Below, piece by piece: positions 53,917-63,183 of a stretch of 64,000 nucleotides of DNA; position 1 is the first letter of the stretch, and every line of letters starts with the position of its first letter. The stretch lies in contig NZ_JAASQO010000005.1 of the NCBI RefSeq assembly GCF_011762095.1, positions 1 through 64,000 of the forward strand, written 5' to 3'. A program made the position numbers and the translations under genes. Source of the stretch: Parvibaculum indicum. GTDB lineage: Bacteria; Pseudomonadota; Alphaproteobacteria; Parvibaculales; Parvibaculaceae. Under the pieces are notes generated by a model. That model searched no databases. It was not told the DNA's origin and saw only the letters and a program-made list of their open reading frames with translations.

Positions 53917-55584
53917 GTGGCCGAATTGTCGGGCGGTGAGCAGGCTTATAAGCACAAGATGACACGCGAAGAGAGGCGGGTCATTTTCGCCTCGTCGCTG
54001 GGCACGGTTTTCGAGTGGTACGATTTTTATCTGTACGGTTCGCTTGCCGCGATCATCAGTGTCCAGTTCTTTTCTGGCGTGAACCCGACCGCGGGATTTA
54101 TCTTCGCCCTGCTCGCTTTTGCCGCGGGTTTTGCCGTGCGGCCCTTCGGGGCGCTGGTGTTCGGTAGGCTGGGCGATCTTGTCGGCCGCAAATATACATT
54201 TCTCGTCACCATCACCATTATGGGGCTTTCGACCTTCATCGTAGGCCTTCTGCCCAATTATGCGACCATCGGCATGGCGGCCCCGATCATCCTGATCGCG
54301 TTGCGTCTGGCGCAGGGTCTTGCACTGGGCGGCGAATATGGCGGCGCCGCGATCTATGTCGCGGAACATGCGCCGACGCATAAGCGCGGCAATTACACCT
54401 CATGGATTCAGACGACGGCGACGATGGGCCTTTTCCTGTCGCTGCTGGTCATTCTCGGTGTGCGGCTGTCGATGGACGGCGCCGAATTCGAAAGCTGGGG
54501 ATGGCGCATTCCTTTCATTCTCTCGATCATCCTGCTCGGCATATCCGTCTGGATTCGCGTGCAGCTCAACGAGTCGCCGCTCTTCAAGAAGATGAAAGAG
54601 GAAGGCACGCTCTCCAAATCGCCGATCAAGGAAAGTTTCGGCAAATGGCCCAATCTGAAGATCGTGCTGATCGCGCTGCTCGGTCTCACGGCGGGGCAGG
54701 CGGTGGTCTGGTATACGGGCCAGTTCTACGCCCTTTTCTTCCTGACGCGGATTTTGAAGGTGGACGGGCAGACGGCCAATCTGCTGATCGCGGCCTCGCT
54801 GCTGCTTGCCACGCCCTTCTTCATTGTGTTCGGGTCGCTTTCCGACCGGATCGGTCGCAAGCCGGTGATCCTTGCAGGCTGTCTCATCGCGGCGCTGAGC
54901 TACTTCCCGATCTTTACCGCGCTGACCCATTTCGCCAATCCTGCGCTGGAAGTCGCGCAGCGCGAAGCGCCGGTCGTGGTCGTGGCCGATCCCGCGGAAT
55001 GCTCCTTTCAGTTCAATCCGGTCGGCACGGCATCCTTCACCTCGTCCTGCGACGTGGCGAAATCGGTACTGGCAAAAGACGGCATTCCCTACAGCAATGA
55101 AGCCGCGCCCGCCGGGACAGGGGCGGTCGTGAAGGTCGGCGAGGCGGAGATCGCGTCTTTCGACGCCACGCAGGACGGCGCGATGGAGATGCGCGCTTCC
55201 TTCACGGCAACGCTCGAGACCGTGCTGCGCGATGCGGGCTATCCGAAATCGGCCAATCCGGACGAGATCAACTATGTGGCGGTGATCGCACTGCTCTTCG
55301 TGCTCGTACTGCTGGTGACGATGGTCTACGGCCCGATCGCGGCGGCGCTTGTCGAGCTCTTCCCCACGCGCATCCGCTATACTTCCATGTCGCTGCCCTA
55401 TCATATCGGCAATGGCTGGTTCGGCGGTTTCCTGCCCACGGTTTCCTTCGCCATCGTGGCGGCGACGGGCAATGTCTATTCGGGGCTGTGGTATCCGGTC
55501 ATCATCGCTTCGATGACCTTCGTGATCGGGCTTCTGTTCCTGCCGGAGACAAAAGACAGGGAACTGCATCCAGAAGGAGAGTAG
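53917..55584 (+). CDS. MHS-type MFS transporter
   Basis: 555 residues, twelve transmembrane helices. GTVFEWYDFYLYGSLA, GRLGDLVGRKYTF and RLAQGLALGGEYGGAAIYVAEH are the signatures of the metabolite:H+ symporter (ProP/ShiA-like) branch. An extra periplasmic loop of about 100 residues (about 345-450) lies between late helices and holds two Cys (362 and 378). GTG start with GGGGGAGGG 7 bases upstream. Substrate probably a carboxylate or compatible solute. Confidence 0.93.
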   Translation: MAELSGGEQAYKHKMTREERRVIFASSLGTVFEWYDFYLYGSLAAIISVQFFSGVNPTAGFIFALLAFAAGFAVRPFGALVFGRLGDLVGRKYTFLVTITIMGLSTFIVGLLPNYATIGMAAPIILIALRLAQGLALGGEYGGAAIYVAEHAPTHKRGNYTSWIQTTATMGLFLSLLVILGVRLSMDGAEFESWGWRIPFILSIILLGISVWIRVQLNESPLFKKMKEEGTLSKSPIKESFGKWPNLKIVLIALLGLTAGQAVVWYTGQFYALFFLTRILKVDGQTANLLIAASLLLATPFFIVFGSLSDRIGRKPVILAGCLIAALSYFPIFTALTHFANPALEVAQREAPVVVVADPAECSFQFNPVGTASFTSSCDVAKSVLAKDGIPYSNEAAPAGTGAVVKVGEAEIASFDATQDGAMEMRASFTATLETVLRDAGYPKSANPDEINYVAVIALLFVLVLLVTMVYGPIAAALVELFPTRIRYTSMSLPYHIGNGWFGGFLPTVSFAIVAATGNVYSGLWYPVIIASMTFVIGLLFLPETKDRELHPEGE

Positions 55585-55587
55585 GGC

Positions 55588-56256
55588 TTACTCCGCCGGT
55601 CGGACCGCATCCGTCGCTTCGTCGTCGGGTTTTTGTGGGGCGTGCTTTGTGAGCACGCCAAGCTGCGCCATGCCGAAAACGAGGGTGATGGGCGTGACGC
55701 CGAAGAGCTTGAAGCTGACCCAGAAATCGGTCGAGAAGTTGCGCCAGACGACTTCGTTCACGATGGCGAGAAAGACGAAGAAGAGGCCCCAGCGCACGGT
55801 GAGGATCATCCAGCCCGTATCGGTGAGGTCGAATGCGCTGTCGAAGAGCTTCTTCATCAGCGGCTTGCCCATCATCGCGGCGCCCAGCAGCGCGGTGGCG
55901 AACAGCAGGTTCACGATCGTAGGCTTCAGCTTGATGAACTCGTCGTCATGCAGCCAGAGCGTCAGTCCGCCAAAGACCATCACAAAGACGCCGGTGACGA
56001 GCGGCATGGTGGGAACATGGCGGTATTTCGCATAGGAGACGCCGAGCGAAACGACCGTCGCGATCATGAAGGCGCCGGTGGCCCAGAAAATCGTCTGTTT
56101 TTCCGGGACACCGAACAAATTGTCGGCCTGGGCATTCATGATGAAGAACACGGCCAGCGGACCGAGCTCGATGGCCATGCGGCCCCATTGGGAGCCGGTC
56201 ATGCCCGCATGTGTCGTATCGGCTTTCGTCTCGGTCATTCCGGACTCCGCATTCAT
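55588..56256 (-). CDS. yciB: septation protein A / inner membrane protein YciB
   Basis: 222 residues with five or six transmembrane helices. LGPLAVFFIMNA at the first helix, KPTIVNLLFATALLGA and NEVVWRNFSTDFWVSFKLFG are the IspZ/YciB pattern. The family is involved in envelope integrity and division. It converges with the transporter gene after 3 bases and is downstream of ftsY on the same strand. Confidence 0.96.
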   Translation of the reverse strand: MNAESGMTETKADTTHAGMTGSQWGRMAIELGPLAVFFIMNAQADNLFGVPEKQTIFWATGAFMIATVVSLGVSYAKYRHVPTMPLVTGVFVMVFGGLTLWLHDDEFIKLKPTIVNLLFATALLGAAMMGKPLMKKLFDSAFDLTDTGWMILTVRWGLFFVFLAIVNEVVWRNFSTDFWVSFKLFGVTPITLVFGMAQLGVLTKHAPQKPDDEATDAVRPAE

Positions 56257-56330
56257 GAATATCGGCCGCCTGTTTCTTTCTACGCGCGGCGCCCTCCGGC
56301 TGGATCAGTTCCGCCCGTCAGGTCGCGCGT

Positions 56331-57293
56331 TCAGTTCGCTCCGGCAATCGCCTTTGCATAAGCGTCCGCCGAGAAGCTTTGCAGGTCTTCCACGCTTTCG
56401 CCGACGCCGATCATATGGACCGGCATGCCGAATTTCTCGGCAATGGCAACCAGGATGCCGCCCCGCGCCGTACCGTCCAGCTTGGTCATGACAAGGCCCG
56501 TGACGTCTGCGGTATTGCCGAAAATCTCTACCTGATTCACCGCATTCTGACCGGTGGTGGCATCGAGTACCAGCAGCGTCGCATGCGGCGCTTCGGGCTC
56601 TATCTTCTTCACGACGCGGATTAGCTTTTCCAGCTCCGCCATCAGATCGGCCTTGTTCTGGAGACGGCCCGCCGTGTCGATCAGCACGACGTCGGCGCCT
56701 TCCTCCTTGGCGCGCGCAATCGCCTCATAGGCAAGCCCCGCCGCGTCGCCGCCGAGCTTGGTGGTGACCACCGGCGCGCCGATGCGTTCGCCCCAGACCT
56801 TGAGCTGTTCCACGGCGGCGGCGCGGAACGTGTCGCCGGCTGCCAGAATGACCGACTTTCCTTCCGCGATCAGCTTTGCGCCGATCTTGCCGATGGTGGT
56901 GGTCTTGCCCGCGCCGTTCACCCCGACCATGAGGAGCACATAGGGCTTTTTCGCGGTATCGATCTCGAAGGGTTTTTCCACGGGCTTCAGGATGGCGGCG
57001 ATTTCGGCGGCCAGCGCCTCGCGGATTTCCTCCGGGCTCACTTCCTTGTTGAAGCGGTCCTTGCGGATTTCGCCGGCGATCTTCGCGGCCGCATCGAGGC
57101 CCAGATCGGCGGAGATCAGGAGGTCCTCCAACTCTTCCAGCGTCTCGTCGTCAAGCTTTCGCTTGGTGAAGATGCCGGTGACGCCTTCGGAGATGTTCTT
57201 CGCGGAGCGGGAGAGCCCCTCCTTCATGCGGCGAAAGAGGCCCTTCTTCTTTTCTTCCGACCCGGTCTCGGTCTGGGTCTTGCTGTCGCTCAT
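56331..57293 (-). CDS. ftsY: signal recognition particle receptor FtsY
   Basis: 320 residues: short acidic/basic N-terminal A region, N domain, and G domain with GVNGAGKTT (near 123-131), DTFRAAAVEQLK, DTAGR and TKLDGTARGG. It docks Ffh-ribosome complexes at the membrane. Its start overlaps the mtaB stop (ATGA). Confidence 0.98.
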   Translation of the reverse strand: MSDSKTQTETGSEEKKKGLFRRMKEGLSRSAKNISEGVTGIFTKRKLDDETLEELEDLLISADLGLDAAAKIAGEIRKDRFNKEVSPEEIREALAAEIAAILKPVEKPFEIDTAKKPYVLLMVGVNGAGKTTTIGKIGAKLIAEGKSVILAAGDTFRAAAVEQLKVWGERIGAPVVTTKLGGDAAGLAYEAIARAKEEGADVVLIDTAGRLQNKADLMAELEKLIRVVKKIEPEAPHATLLVLDATTGQNAVNQVEIFGNTADVTGLVMTKLDGTARGGILVAIAEKFGMPVHMIGVGESVEDLQSFSADAYAKAIAGAN

Positions 57294-58561
57294 GCCGCCA
57301 ATAATCCCTTGAAACGCTTGCCGTCATGCCCGGCGAGCTGGACGGGCAGGATGTCGCCCGCCTGTGCCTTGCCGCCTTCGAGCCTGACCGGCGTGAACTG
57401 GTGAGTGCGGCCCATCGTGCCGGTTTCCATCAGCACCGGGCAAGTGGCGCCGAGACCCGATTCCAGGTGGGCGCGCAGGCGCTCGACGCCCTTCTGGCGA
57501 AGGCGGGCCGCGCGTTCCTTTATGAGGGCGCGTTCCACCTGCGGCATGCGCGCGGCGGGCGTGCCGGGGCGCGGCGAATAGGGAAAGACATGCAGCCAGG
57601 TGAGGCCGCATTCATCGACATGGCGCAGCGAGTTCTCGAACATTTCGTCGGTTTCGGTCGGGAAACCGGCAATGATGTCCGCGCCGAACACGATGTCGGG
57701 GCGCAGGCGGCGGGCTTCCTCGCAAAAGGCGATGGCGTCCTCGCGCGAGTGGCGGCGCTTCATGCGCTTCAGGATCATGTTGTCGCCGGCCTGCAGCGAA
57801 AGATGGAGATGCGGCATCAGCCGTTCCTCTTCCGCGATGAGACGCATCAGCGCATCGTCCGCCTCGATGCTATCGATAGAGGAAAGCCGCAGGCGTTCCA
57901 GCTCCGGCACCAGCTTCAGGATACGGGTTGCCAGATTGCCGAGAGAGGGCCGGCCCGGCAGGTCTGCGCCATAGGAGGTGATGTCGACGCCCGTCAGTAC
58001 GATTTCGCGATAGCCGTTCTCGACGAGGTTGCGCACTTCGGAGACGACCTCGCCCGCGGGCACGGAGCGGGAATTGCCCCGGCCATAGGGAATGATGCAG
58101 AAGGTGCAGCGATGGTCGCAGCCGTTCTGCACCTGTACGAAGGCGCGGGCGCGGCCTTCCAGCCCCTGCACGAGATGGCCGGCGGTTTCGCGTACCGACA
58201 TGATGTCGTTGACGCGGATCTTTTCATTGGCGTGGAGCGCGCGGGCGGGCGTCCAGCTTGACGCTTCCATCTTTTCGGCATTGCCGATGACGAGATCGAC
58301 CTCGCCCATATCGCCGAAGCTTTCCGGATCCACCTGCGCGGCGCAGCCGGTCACGATGATACGGGCCTCGGGGTTTTCGCGGCGCGCCTTGCGGATCGCC
58401 TGCTTGGCCTGGCGCACGGCCTCGCCCGTCACGGCGCAGGTGTTGAAGACGATGGCGCCTTCGAGCCCTGCCTCGGCGGCGTGGCCGCGCATGACTTCCG
58501 ACTCATAGGTGTTGAGGCGGCAGCCGAAGGTGACGATTTCGGTGGGCTTCTTCTCGCTCAT
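57290..58561 (-). CDS. mtaB: tRNA (N6-L-threonylcarbamoyladenosine(37)-C2)-methylthiotransferase MtaB
   Basis: 423 residues. N-terminal UPF0004 Cys ligands (FGCRLNTYES, FNTCAVTGEA, TGCAAQ), the radical-SAM CxxxCxxC in CDHRCTFC and the downstream IIAGFPTETDEMF are MtaB-type. It adds the methylthio group to t6A37 of tRNAs. It overlaps both dapF and ftsY, forming a dapF-mtaB-ftsY operon. Confidence 0.97.
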   Translation of the reverse strand: MSEKKPTEIVTFGCRLNTYESEVMRGHAAEAGLEGAIVFNTCAVTGEAVRQAKQAIRKARRENPEARIIVTGCAAQVDPESFGDMGEVDLVIGNAEKMEASSWTPARALHANEKIRVNDIMSVRETAGHLVQGLEGRARAFVQVQNGCDHRCTFCIIPYGRGNSRSVPAGEVVSEVRNLVENGYREIVLTGVDITSYGADLPGRPSLGNLATRILKLVPELERLRLSSIDSIEADDALMRLIAEEERLMPHLHLSLQAGDNMILKRMKRRHSREDAIAFCEEARRLRPDIVFGADIIAGFPTETDEMFENSLRHVDECGLTWLHVFPYSPRPGTPAARMPQVERALIKERAARLRQKGVERLRAHLESGLGATCPVLMETGTMGRTHQFTPVRLEGGKAQAGDILPVQLAGHDGKRFKGLLAA

Positions 58562-59442
58562 GCCGCTCCCCCTGAAAGAAGTGCGGGATCGAGTTCGCTT
58601 TCATAATCGAGCGTCGCGGGGCCGGTCATGTAGATGTGGTTGTCGGCCTCGCGCCATTCGAGCGTCAGGTCGCCGCCGGGCAGGCTTACCGTCATGATCC
58701 GTTCCGTCTTGCGGCGGCGGATCGCGGCGACGGCGCTGGCGCAGGCCGCCGTGCCGCAGGCCTTGGTGAGGCCTGCGCCACGCTCCCAGGTGCGAATGCG
58801 GATATGGGTCGGCGAAAGCACCTGCGCGACGGAAATGTTCACGCGCTCGGGAAAGAGCGGGTGATGTTCCAGCATCGGACCGATGCGGCCAAGGTCGATG
58901 GCGTCCACATCGTCGACGAAGAAGATGGCATGCGGGTTGCCGACATTCACCACGGCGGGCGAATGCATGATGGGATCGCCCAGCGGACCCACTTCGAGCT
59001 CGATGGCGCGGGTGTCGCGAAATTCTTCGGAAAGCGGGATCTCGTCCCAGTTGAGGCGCGGTTCGCCCATATCCACCGTGATGGTACCGTCGGGGCCGTG
59101 CATGGCGACCGTGTCGCCGCCCAGCGTTTCGATGGTGACGCTGTCCTTGTCCGTCTCGTCGAGCAGGATCTGGCCGATACAGCGGGCCGCGTTGCCGCAG
59201 GCCTCCACCGTGCCGCCGTCATTATTGCGGATGCCCATAAAGGCGTCGCCGCCCTCGCGGGCCGGTTCGATGGTGATGAACTGGTCGCAGCCCACGCCGT
59301 TTTCCCGGTCGGCGATGCGGCGCACAAGCTCCTCCGTCAGCGCGAGCGGATGCGCGCGCAGGTCCAGCACGACGAAGTCGTTGCCGAGGCCGTTCATCTT
59401 GCGGAACGGCATGGGACGGGGTGTTGCGGTCAAAGCTGCCAT
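58558..59442 (-). CDS. dapF: diaminopimelate epimerase
   Basis: 294 residues. Both catalytic cysteines are present (ACGNAARC and ACGTAAC), as are NGLGNDFVV and GNPHAIFFV. It epimerises LL- to meso-diaminopimelate for lysine and peptidoglycan. ATG 59412 could be the true start, since the first ten residues are not conserved in the family. Confidence 0.98.
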   Translation of the reverse strand: MAALTATPRPMPFRKMNGLGNDFVVLDLRAHPLALTEELVRRIADRENGVGCDQFITIEPAREGGDAFMGIRNNDGGTVEACGNAARCIGQILLDETDKDSVTIETLGGDTVAMHGPDGTITVDMGEPRLNWDEIPLSEEFRDTRAIELEVGPLGDPIMHSPAVVNVGNPHAIFFVDDVDAIDLGRIGPMLEHHPLFPERVNISVAQVLSPTHIRIRTWERGAGLTKACGTAACASAVAAIRRRKTERIMTVSLPGGDLTLEWREADNHIYMTGPATLDYESELDPALLSGGAA

Positions 59443-59741
59443 AATGAGGGGATATATGGCGCTTTTGGCCCGAAATTGCCAGAGGAATGAGGAATCGGCG
59501 GTGCCGGGCGGGGAAGCGGGCCGGGGTGAGGTTCGACGGGCTCGTCGGGGTCATGATCCTCCGTTATCGGATGGATTTCATTTGCCGGAATTTCGAACCT
59601 TCCATAGAGTTTTCCCCGGGTCGCCCGGAGGTGATTCCAAGACTAAGGCAAGGATGCCTCCGTGGCCGTCGAGAGAGCCCGCATCGGTTCGCGGTCGGCC
59701 CGGGCTTCCTCTACCGGCCGGAACCTTCCGGTGACGGACCC
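59443..59741. other. region between dapF and H1-like peptide gene
   Basis: About 300 bases. ORFs cross it, but none has a ribosome site or family likeness. Presumably it holds divergent promoters for dapF and the small basic peptide. Confidence 0.35.
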
Positions 59742-59912
59742 ATGCGCAACCAGACCGCATGGATGATCGACATGGCGACGAAAACTGCCAAGGCTTCCAA
59801 ACCCGCTGCCGCCAAGGCCGCGAAACCGGCTGCCAAGCCCGCCGCGAAAAAGGCCGCCGCCGCGGCTCCGGCGGCGAAGCCGGCCGCCAGAAAAGCCGCG
59901 AAGAAGAAATAA
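59742..59912 (+). CDS. very small histone-H1-like basic protein
   Basis: 56 residues from ATG 59742 (46 if the ATG at 59772 is used). From residue 11 on it is a Lys/Ala/Pro repeat (KPAAK, KKAAAA, KAAKKK), the composition of H1-like nucleoid proteins and of the aconitase and MarR tails nearby. The ribosome site is weak for either start. A good terminator 26 bases downstream supports a real transcript. Function presumed nucleic-acid binding; it could also be a decayed fragment of a longer tail. Confidence 0.6.
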   Translation: MRNQTAWMIDMATKTAKASKPAAAKAAKPAAKPAAKKAAAAAPAAKPAARKAAKKK

Positions 59913-59938
59913 TCCGGCTGTTCCACGAGACGATGCGG

Positions 59939-59968
59939 GCCCGGTGCGCAAGCACCGGGCTCTTTTTT
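59939..59968 (+). terminator. Rho-independent terminator
   Basis: GCCCGGTGC (59939-59947), GCAA loop, GCACCGGGC (59952-59960), then TCTTTTTT. Confidence 0.9.
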
Positions 59969-59987
59969 GTTCGGGTCGGGGGAGGGG

Positions 59988-60212
59988 TCAGGCCTTCTTC
60001 AGAAACTCGGTCTTCAGCACCAGCCCCTTGACCTGCTTGGTGCTGCAATCGACCTCGCCGGGATTGGCCGTCAGGCGGATATTCTTCACCAGCGTGCCGC
60101 GCTTGAGGGTCTGGGAGGTGCCCTTGACCTTCAGATCCTTGATGAGGGTGACGGAATCTCCGTCATTGAGTTCGGTGCCGTTGCTGTCGCGCACGATGAT
60201 GTCGTCGGTCAA
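59988..60212 (-). CDS. PhnA-domain (YjdM-like) protein
   Basis: 74 residues: RDSNGTELNDGDSVTLIKDLKVKG and LVLKTEFLKK are the SH3-like C-terminal PhnA domain (PF03831). The N-terminal zinc ribbon of full-length YjdM is absent. The start is TTG with AAGGA 8 bases upstream. The name PhnA is historical; a phosphonate role is not supported. The gene converges with the small basic peptide. Confidence 0.93.
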   Translation of the reverse strand: MTDDIIVRDSNGTELNDGDSVTLIKDLKVKGTSQTLKRGTLVKNIRLTANPGEVDCSTKQVKGLVLKTEFLKKA

Positions 60213-60486
60213 TGCCGTATTCCTTAAACTGGCGGGTGGGTTGAGGGAGCGTAAAATCGGCCCTACTGCGGGTAAGGGCAAGCGAATATCCGCCGCGGGG
60301 AGAGGTCGAGTGCTGAAACTTGACTTGATCGCCCCCAAACCCTAGTTTCCGCCCACGTTTTTCGGGACATTGCCGTTTTCCCGACCCGCCCCAGGCGTTT
60401 TGCCGGGGTCCCCCTCCGCCGACGATATTCGTTCGCGGAGGCGATTTTGCTTTGTGATACCGGAACTTGAAGGCTGAAAGGGCCCC

Positions 60487-62049
60487 ATGTTCGAAAACCT
60501 GTCAGGCCGTCTGGGCGACGTCTTCACCAAACTCAAGGGCCGCGGCTCGCTGAGCGAGAAGGATGTCGACGAGGCGATGCGCGAGGTGCGCCGGGCCCTG
60601 CTGGAGGCCGATGTCGCGCTGCCGGTCGCCCGCTCCTTCATCGACAAGGTGAAGGCGCGCGCGGTGGGCGCGGAAGTGCTGCGCTCCGTGACGCCCGGCC
60701 AGCAGGTCATCAAGATCGTCCATGACGAACTGGTGGAGATGCTGGGTGGCGAGGGTGTCGATACCTCGATCTCGCTCGCGGCAGCGCCGCCGGTCTGCAT
60801 CATGATGGTGGGCCTGCAGGGGTCCGGTAAGACGACCTCTACGGGCAAGATCGCCAAGCGCCTGACCGAGCGCGACAAGCGCAAGGTGCTGATGGCCTCG
60901 CTCGATACGCGCCGCCCCGCCGCGCAGGAACAGCTGAAAGTGCTGGGCGAGCAGACGGGGGTGGCGACGCTGCCCATCGTCGAGGGCCAGCAGCCCGTCG
61001 CCATCGCCAGGCGCGCCATGGAGGCGGCCAGACTCGGCGGCTACGACGTCGTCATGCTCGATACGGCGGGCCGTATCCATATCGACGAAGAGCTGATGGC
61101 CGAGGTCGCGCAGGTGCGCGATGCGACCCATCCGCACGAGACGCTGCTCGTCGCCGACAGCCTGACCGGGCAGGACGCGGTCAATGTAGCGGAGAACTTC
61201 AAGGACCGGATCGGCGTTACCGGCATCGTCCTGACCCGTGTCGACGGCGACGGGCGCGGCGGCGCGGCGCTTTCCATGCGCGCCGTCACGGGCGTGCCGA
61301 TCAAGGTGCTGGGCACGGGCGAAAAGCTCGATGCCGTCGAGGATTTCAAGGCCGACCGCGTGGCGGGCCGCATTCTCGGCATGGGCGATGTCGTGTCGCT
61401 GGTGGAGAAGGCCGCGGAGACGATCGACGCCGACAAGGCGAACAAGATCGCCGAGAAGATGCGGAAGGGGCAGTTCGACCTGGACGACATGGCCGAACAG
61501 CTCAAGCAGATGGGCCGCATGGGCGGCATCAAGGGCGTGCTCGGCATGCTCCCCGGTCTGTCGCCGAAGCAGATGGCCGGCGCCAATATGGACGACAACG
61601 TCTTCAAGCGTCAGGGCGCGATCATCTCCTCCATGACCAAGGCGGAGCGCCGCAACCCCAAGCTCCTCAATGCCAGCCGCAAGAAGCGCGTGGCGAAGGG
61701 GTCGGGCACGGATGTTTCGGAGATCAACAAGCTTCTGAAAATGCACCGCCAGATGGCCGATCTGATGAAGCAGATGGGCAAGCAGAAGGGCGGCGGCATG
61801 CTGGGCAAGATGTTCGGCGGCGGCGGGATGCCCGAGCTTCCGCCCGAGGCCGCGCAGGATCCGGACGCGATGAAAAAGCTCATGGATCAGGGCGGCGGCG
61901 CGACGGGTGGGGGCTTGCCGGGTCTTCCCGGCGGTATGCCGGGCGGCATGGGATCTGGCGGCCTTCCGGGCCTTCCCGGCGGCGGCTTCGGCGCACCGGG
62001 CGGCGGGCGCAAGGCGACCAAGAGCCCCAAGAAGAAGCGGCGTAAATAG
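60487..62049 (+). CDS. ffh: signal recognition particle protein Ffh
   Basis: 520 residues. N domain 1-95, G domain with GLQGSGKTT (109-117), DTRRPAAQEQLK, DTAGR and TRVDGDGRGG, then the Met-rich M domain (about 330-435). A long Gly/Met/Pro-rich tail (GGMLGKMFGGGG, GGLPGLPGG) and a final basic KSPKKKRRK extend it past the 450 residues of the E. coli protein. Such tails are common in alphaproteobacteria. It starts the ffh-rpsP-rimM-trmD-rplS cluster. Confidence 0.98.
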   Translation: MFENLSGRLGDVFTKLKGRGSLSEKDVDEAMREVRRALLEADVALPVARSFIDKVKARAVGAEVLRSVTPGQQVIKIVHDELVEMLGGEGVDTSISLAAAPPVCIMMVGLQGSGKTTSTGKIAKRLTERDKRKVLMASLDTRRPAAQEQLKVLGEQTGVATLPIVEGQQPVAIARRAMEAARLGGYDVVMLDTAGRIHIDEELMAEVAQVRDATHPHETLLVADSLTGQDAVNVAENFKDRIGVTGIVLTRVDGDGRGGAALSMRAVTGVPIKVLGTGEKLDAVEDFKADRVAGRILGMGDVVSLVEKAAETIDADKANKIAEKMRKGQFDLDDMAEQLKQMGRMGGIKGVLGMLPGLSPKQMAGANMDDNVFKRQGAIISSMTKAERRNPKLLNASRKKRVAKGSGTDVSEINKLLKMHRQMADLMKQMGKQKGGGMLGKMFGGGGMPELPPEAAQDPDAMKKLMDQGGGATGGGLPGLPGGMPGGMGSGGLPGLPGGGFGAPGGGRKATKSPKKKRRK

Positions 62050-62154
62050 ATTTTCGTGTTTCGGGCCCGCCTATACCGGGCCTTTCAGGATCAACAGATT
62101 ATCCGCTGCAAGCACAACAAGGCAGCGGCAAGGTTCAACGAAGGAAGTAGAACT

Positions 62155-62586
62155 ATGGCACTCAAGATCAGGCTTTCCCGTGGTGGCACCAAGAAGCGCC
62201 CCATCTATCGCATCGTCGTGGCCGATACCCGGTTCCCGCGCGATGGCCGCTTCATCGAGAAGATCGGCACCTACAATCCGATGCTCGCCAAGGACAATGA
62301 GCAGCGCATCGTGCTCGATGCCGAGCGCGCCAAGCACTGGCTCTCCAATGGCGCCCTGCCGACCGACCGCGTCGCGCGCTTCCTGACGGATGCCGGCCTC
62401 TGGGAGCGCAAGCCCAGCAACAATCCGCAGAAGGCCAAGCCGAAGGCGAAGGCGCAGGAACGCCTCGAAGCCGCCCGGATGGCCGAAGAGGAAGCGGCCG
62501 CCGCCGCGGCAGCGCCCGCCGAAGAGGCGCCTGCCGAGGAAGCTCCCGCGGAAGAGGCCGCCGGCGAAGAGCAGGCCGAGGCCTGA
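62155..62586 (+). CDS. rpsP: 30S ribosomal protein S16
   Basis: 143 residues. [20 protein letters not shown] and [14 protein letters not shown]-like [13 protein letters not shown] are S16. The core ends near residue 85; a Lys- then Glu/Ala-rich tail of about 50 residues ([20 protein letters not shown]) follows, as in many alphaproteobacteria. AAGGAAG lies 7 bases upstream. Confidence 0.98.
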   Translation: MALKIRLSRGGTKKRPIYRIVVADTRFPRDGRFIEKIGTYNPMLAKDNEQRIVLDAERAKHWLSNGALPTDRVARFLTDAGLWERKPSNNPQKAKPKAKAQERLEAARMAEEEAAAAAAAPAEEAPAEEAPAEEAAGEEQAEA

Positions 62587-62622
62587 TCTCTTGCCATGTG
62601 AGCGCTGCGCGGAGATCGCCTC

Positions 62623-63183
62623 ATGAGTACGGACAAAAAAGTCTGTCTCGGCGTCGTCGCCGGCGCACACGGCGTGCGCGGCCAGGTCCGGGTGAAGTTC
62701 TTCACGGAGGCGCCCGACGGCGTTGCGGCCTATGGGCCGGTGGAGACGAAAGACGGCAGCCGCAGCTTCGGGATCGTCTTCAAGGGCGTCGCCAAGGGCC
62801 TTGCCCTTTGCGCGCTGGAGGGCGTCACCGACCGCGACGAGGCGGAAGCGCTCAGGGGCACGGAGCTTTACGTGTCCCGGGAGCGGCTGCCCGAGCCGGA
62901 TGAGGATGAAGACGGCTGGTATTACGCCGACCTGGTCGGCCTGGCGGTCATCGGTGTCGACGGGACGCGTTATGGCAGGGTCGCTGCGATCCAGAACTTC
63001 GGCGCGGGCGACCTGCTGGAAATTTCGCCGGAAGGCGGCGGCGCCACGGTGCTGATGCCCTTCACGGCGGAGAATGCGCCGGAGGTGGATATCGAAGGCG
63101 GGAAGATCGTGATCGACCCGCCGATCGGCACCTTTGGCGACGAAGAGGGTGGCGACGAAGAAGAGGAGGCGGCGGATGAATGA
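62623..63183 (+). CDS. rimM: ribosome maturation factor RimM
   Basis: 186 residues: N-terminal beta-barrel domain ([15 protein letters not shown]) and C-terminal PRC-barrel ([30 protein letters not shown]). It binds S19 and assists 16S rRNA processing in 30S assembly. The acidic tail (EEGGDEEEE) is long. It overlaps trmD by 8 bases. Confidence 0.98.
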   Translation: MSTDKKVCLGVVAGAHGVRGQVRVKFFTEAPDGVAAYGPVETKDGSRSFGIVFKGVAKGLALCALEGVTDRDEAEALRGTELYVSRERLPEPDEDEDGWYYADLVGLAVIGVDGTRYGRVAAIQNFGAGDLLEISPEGGGATVLMPFTAENAPEVDIEGGKIVIDPPIGTFGDEEGGDEEEEAADE

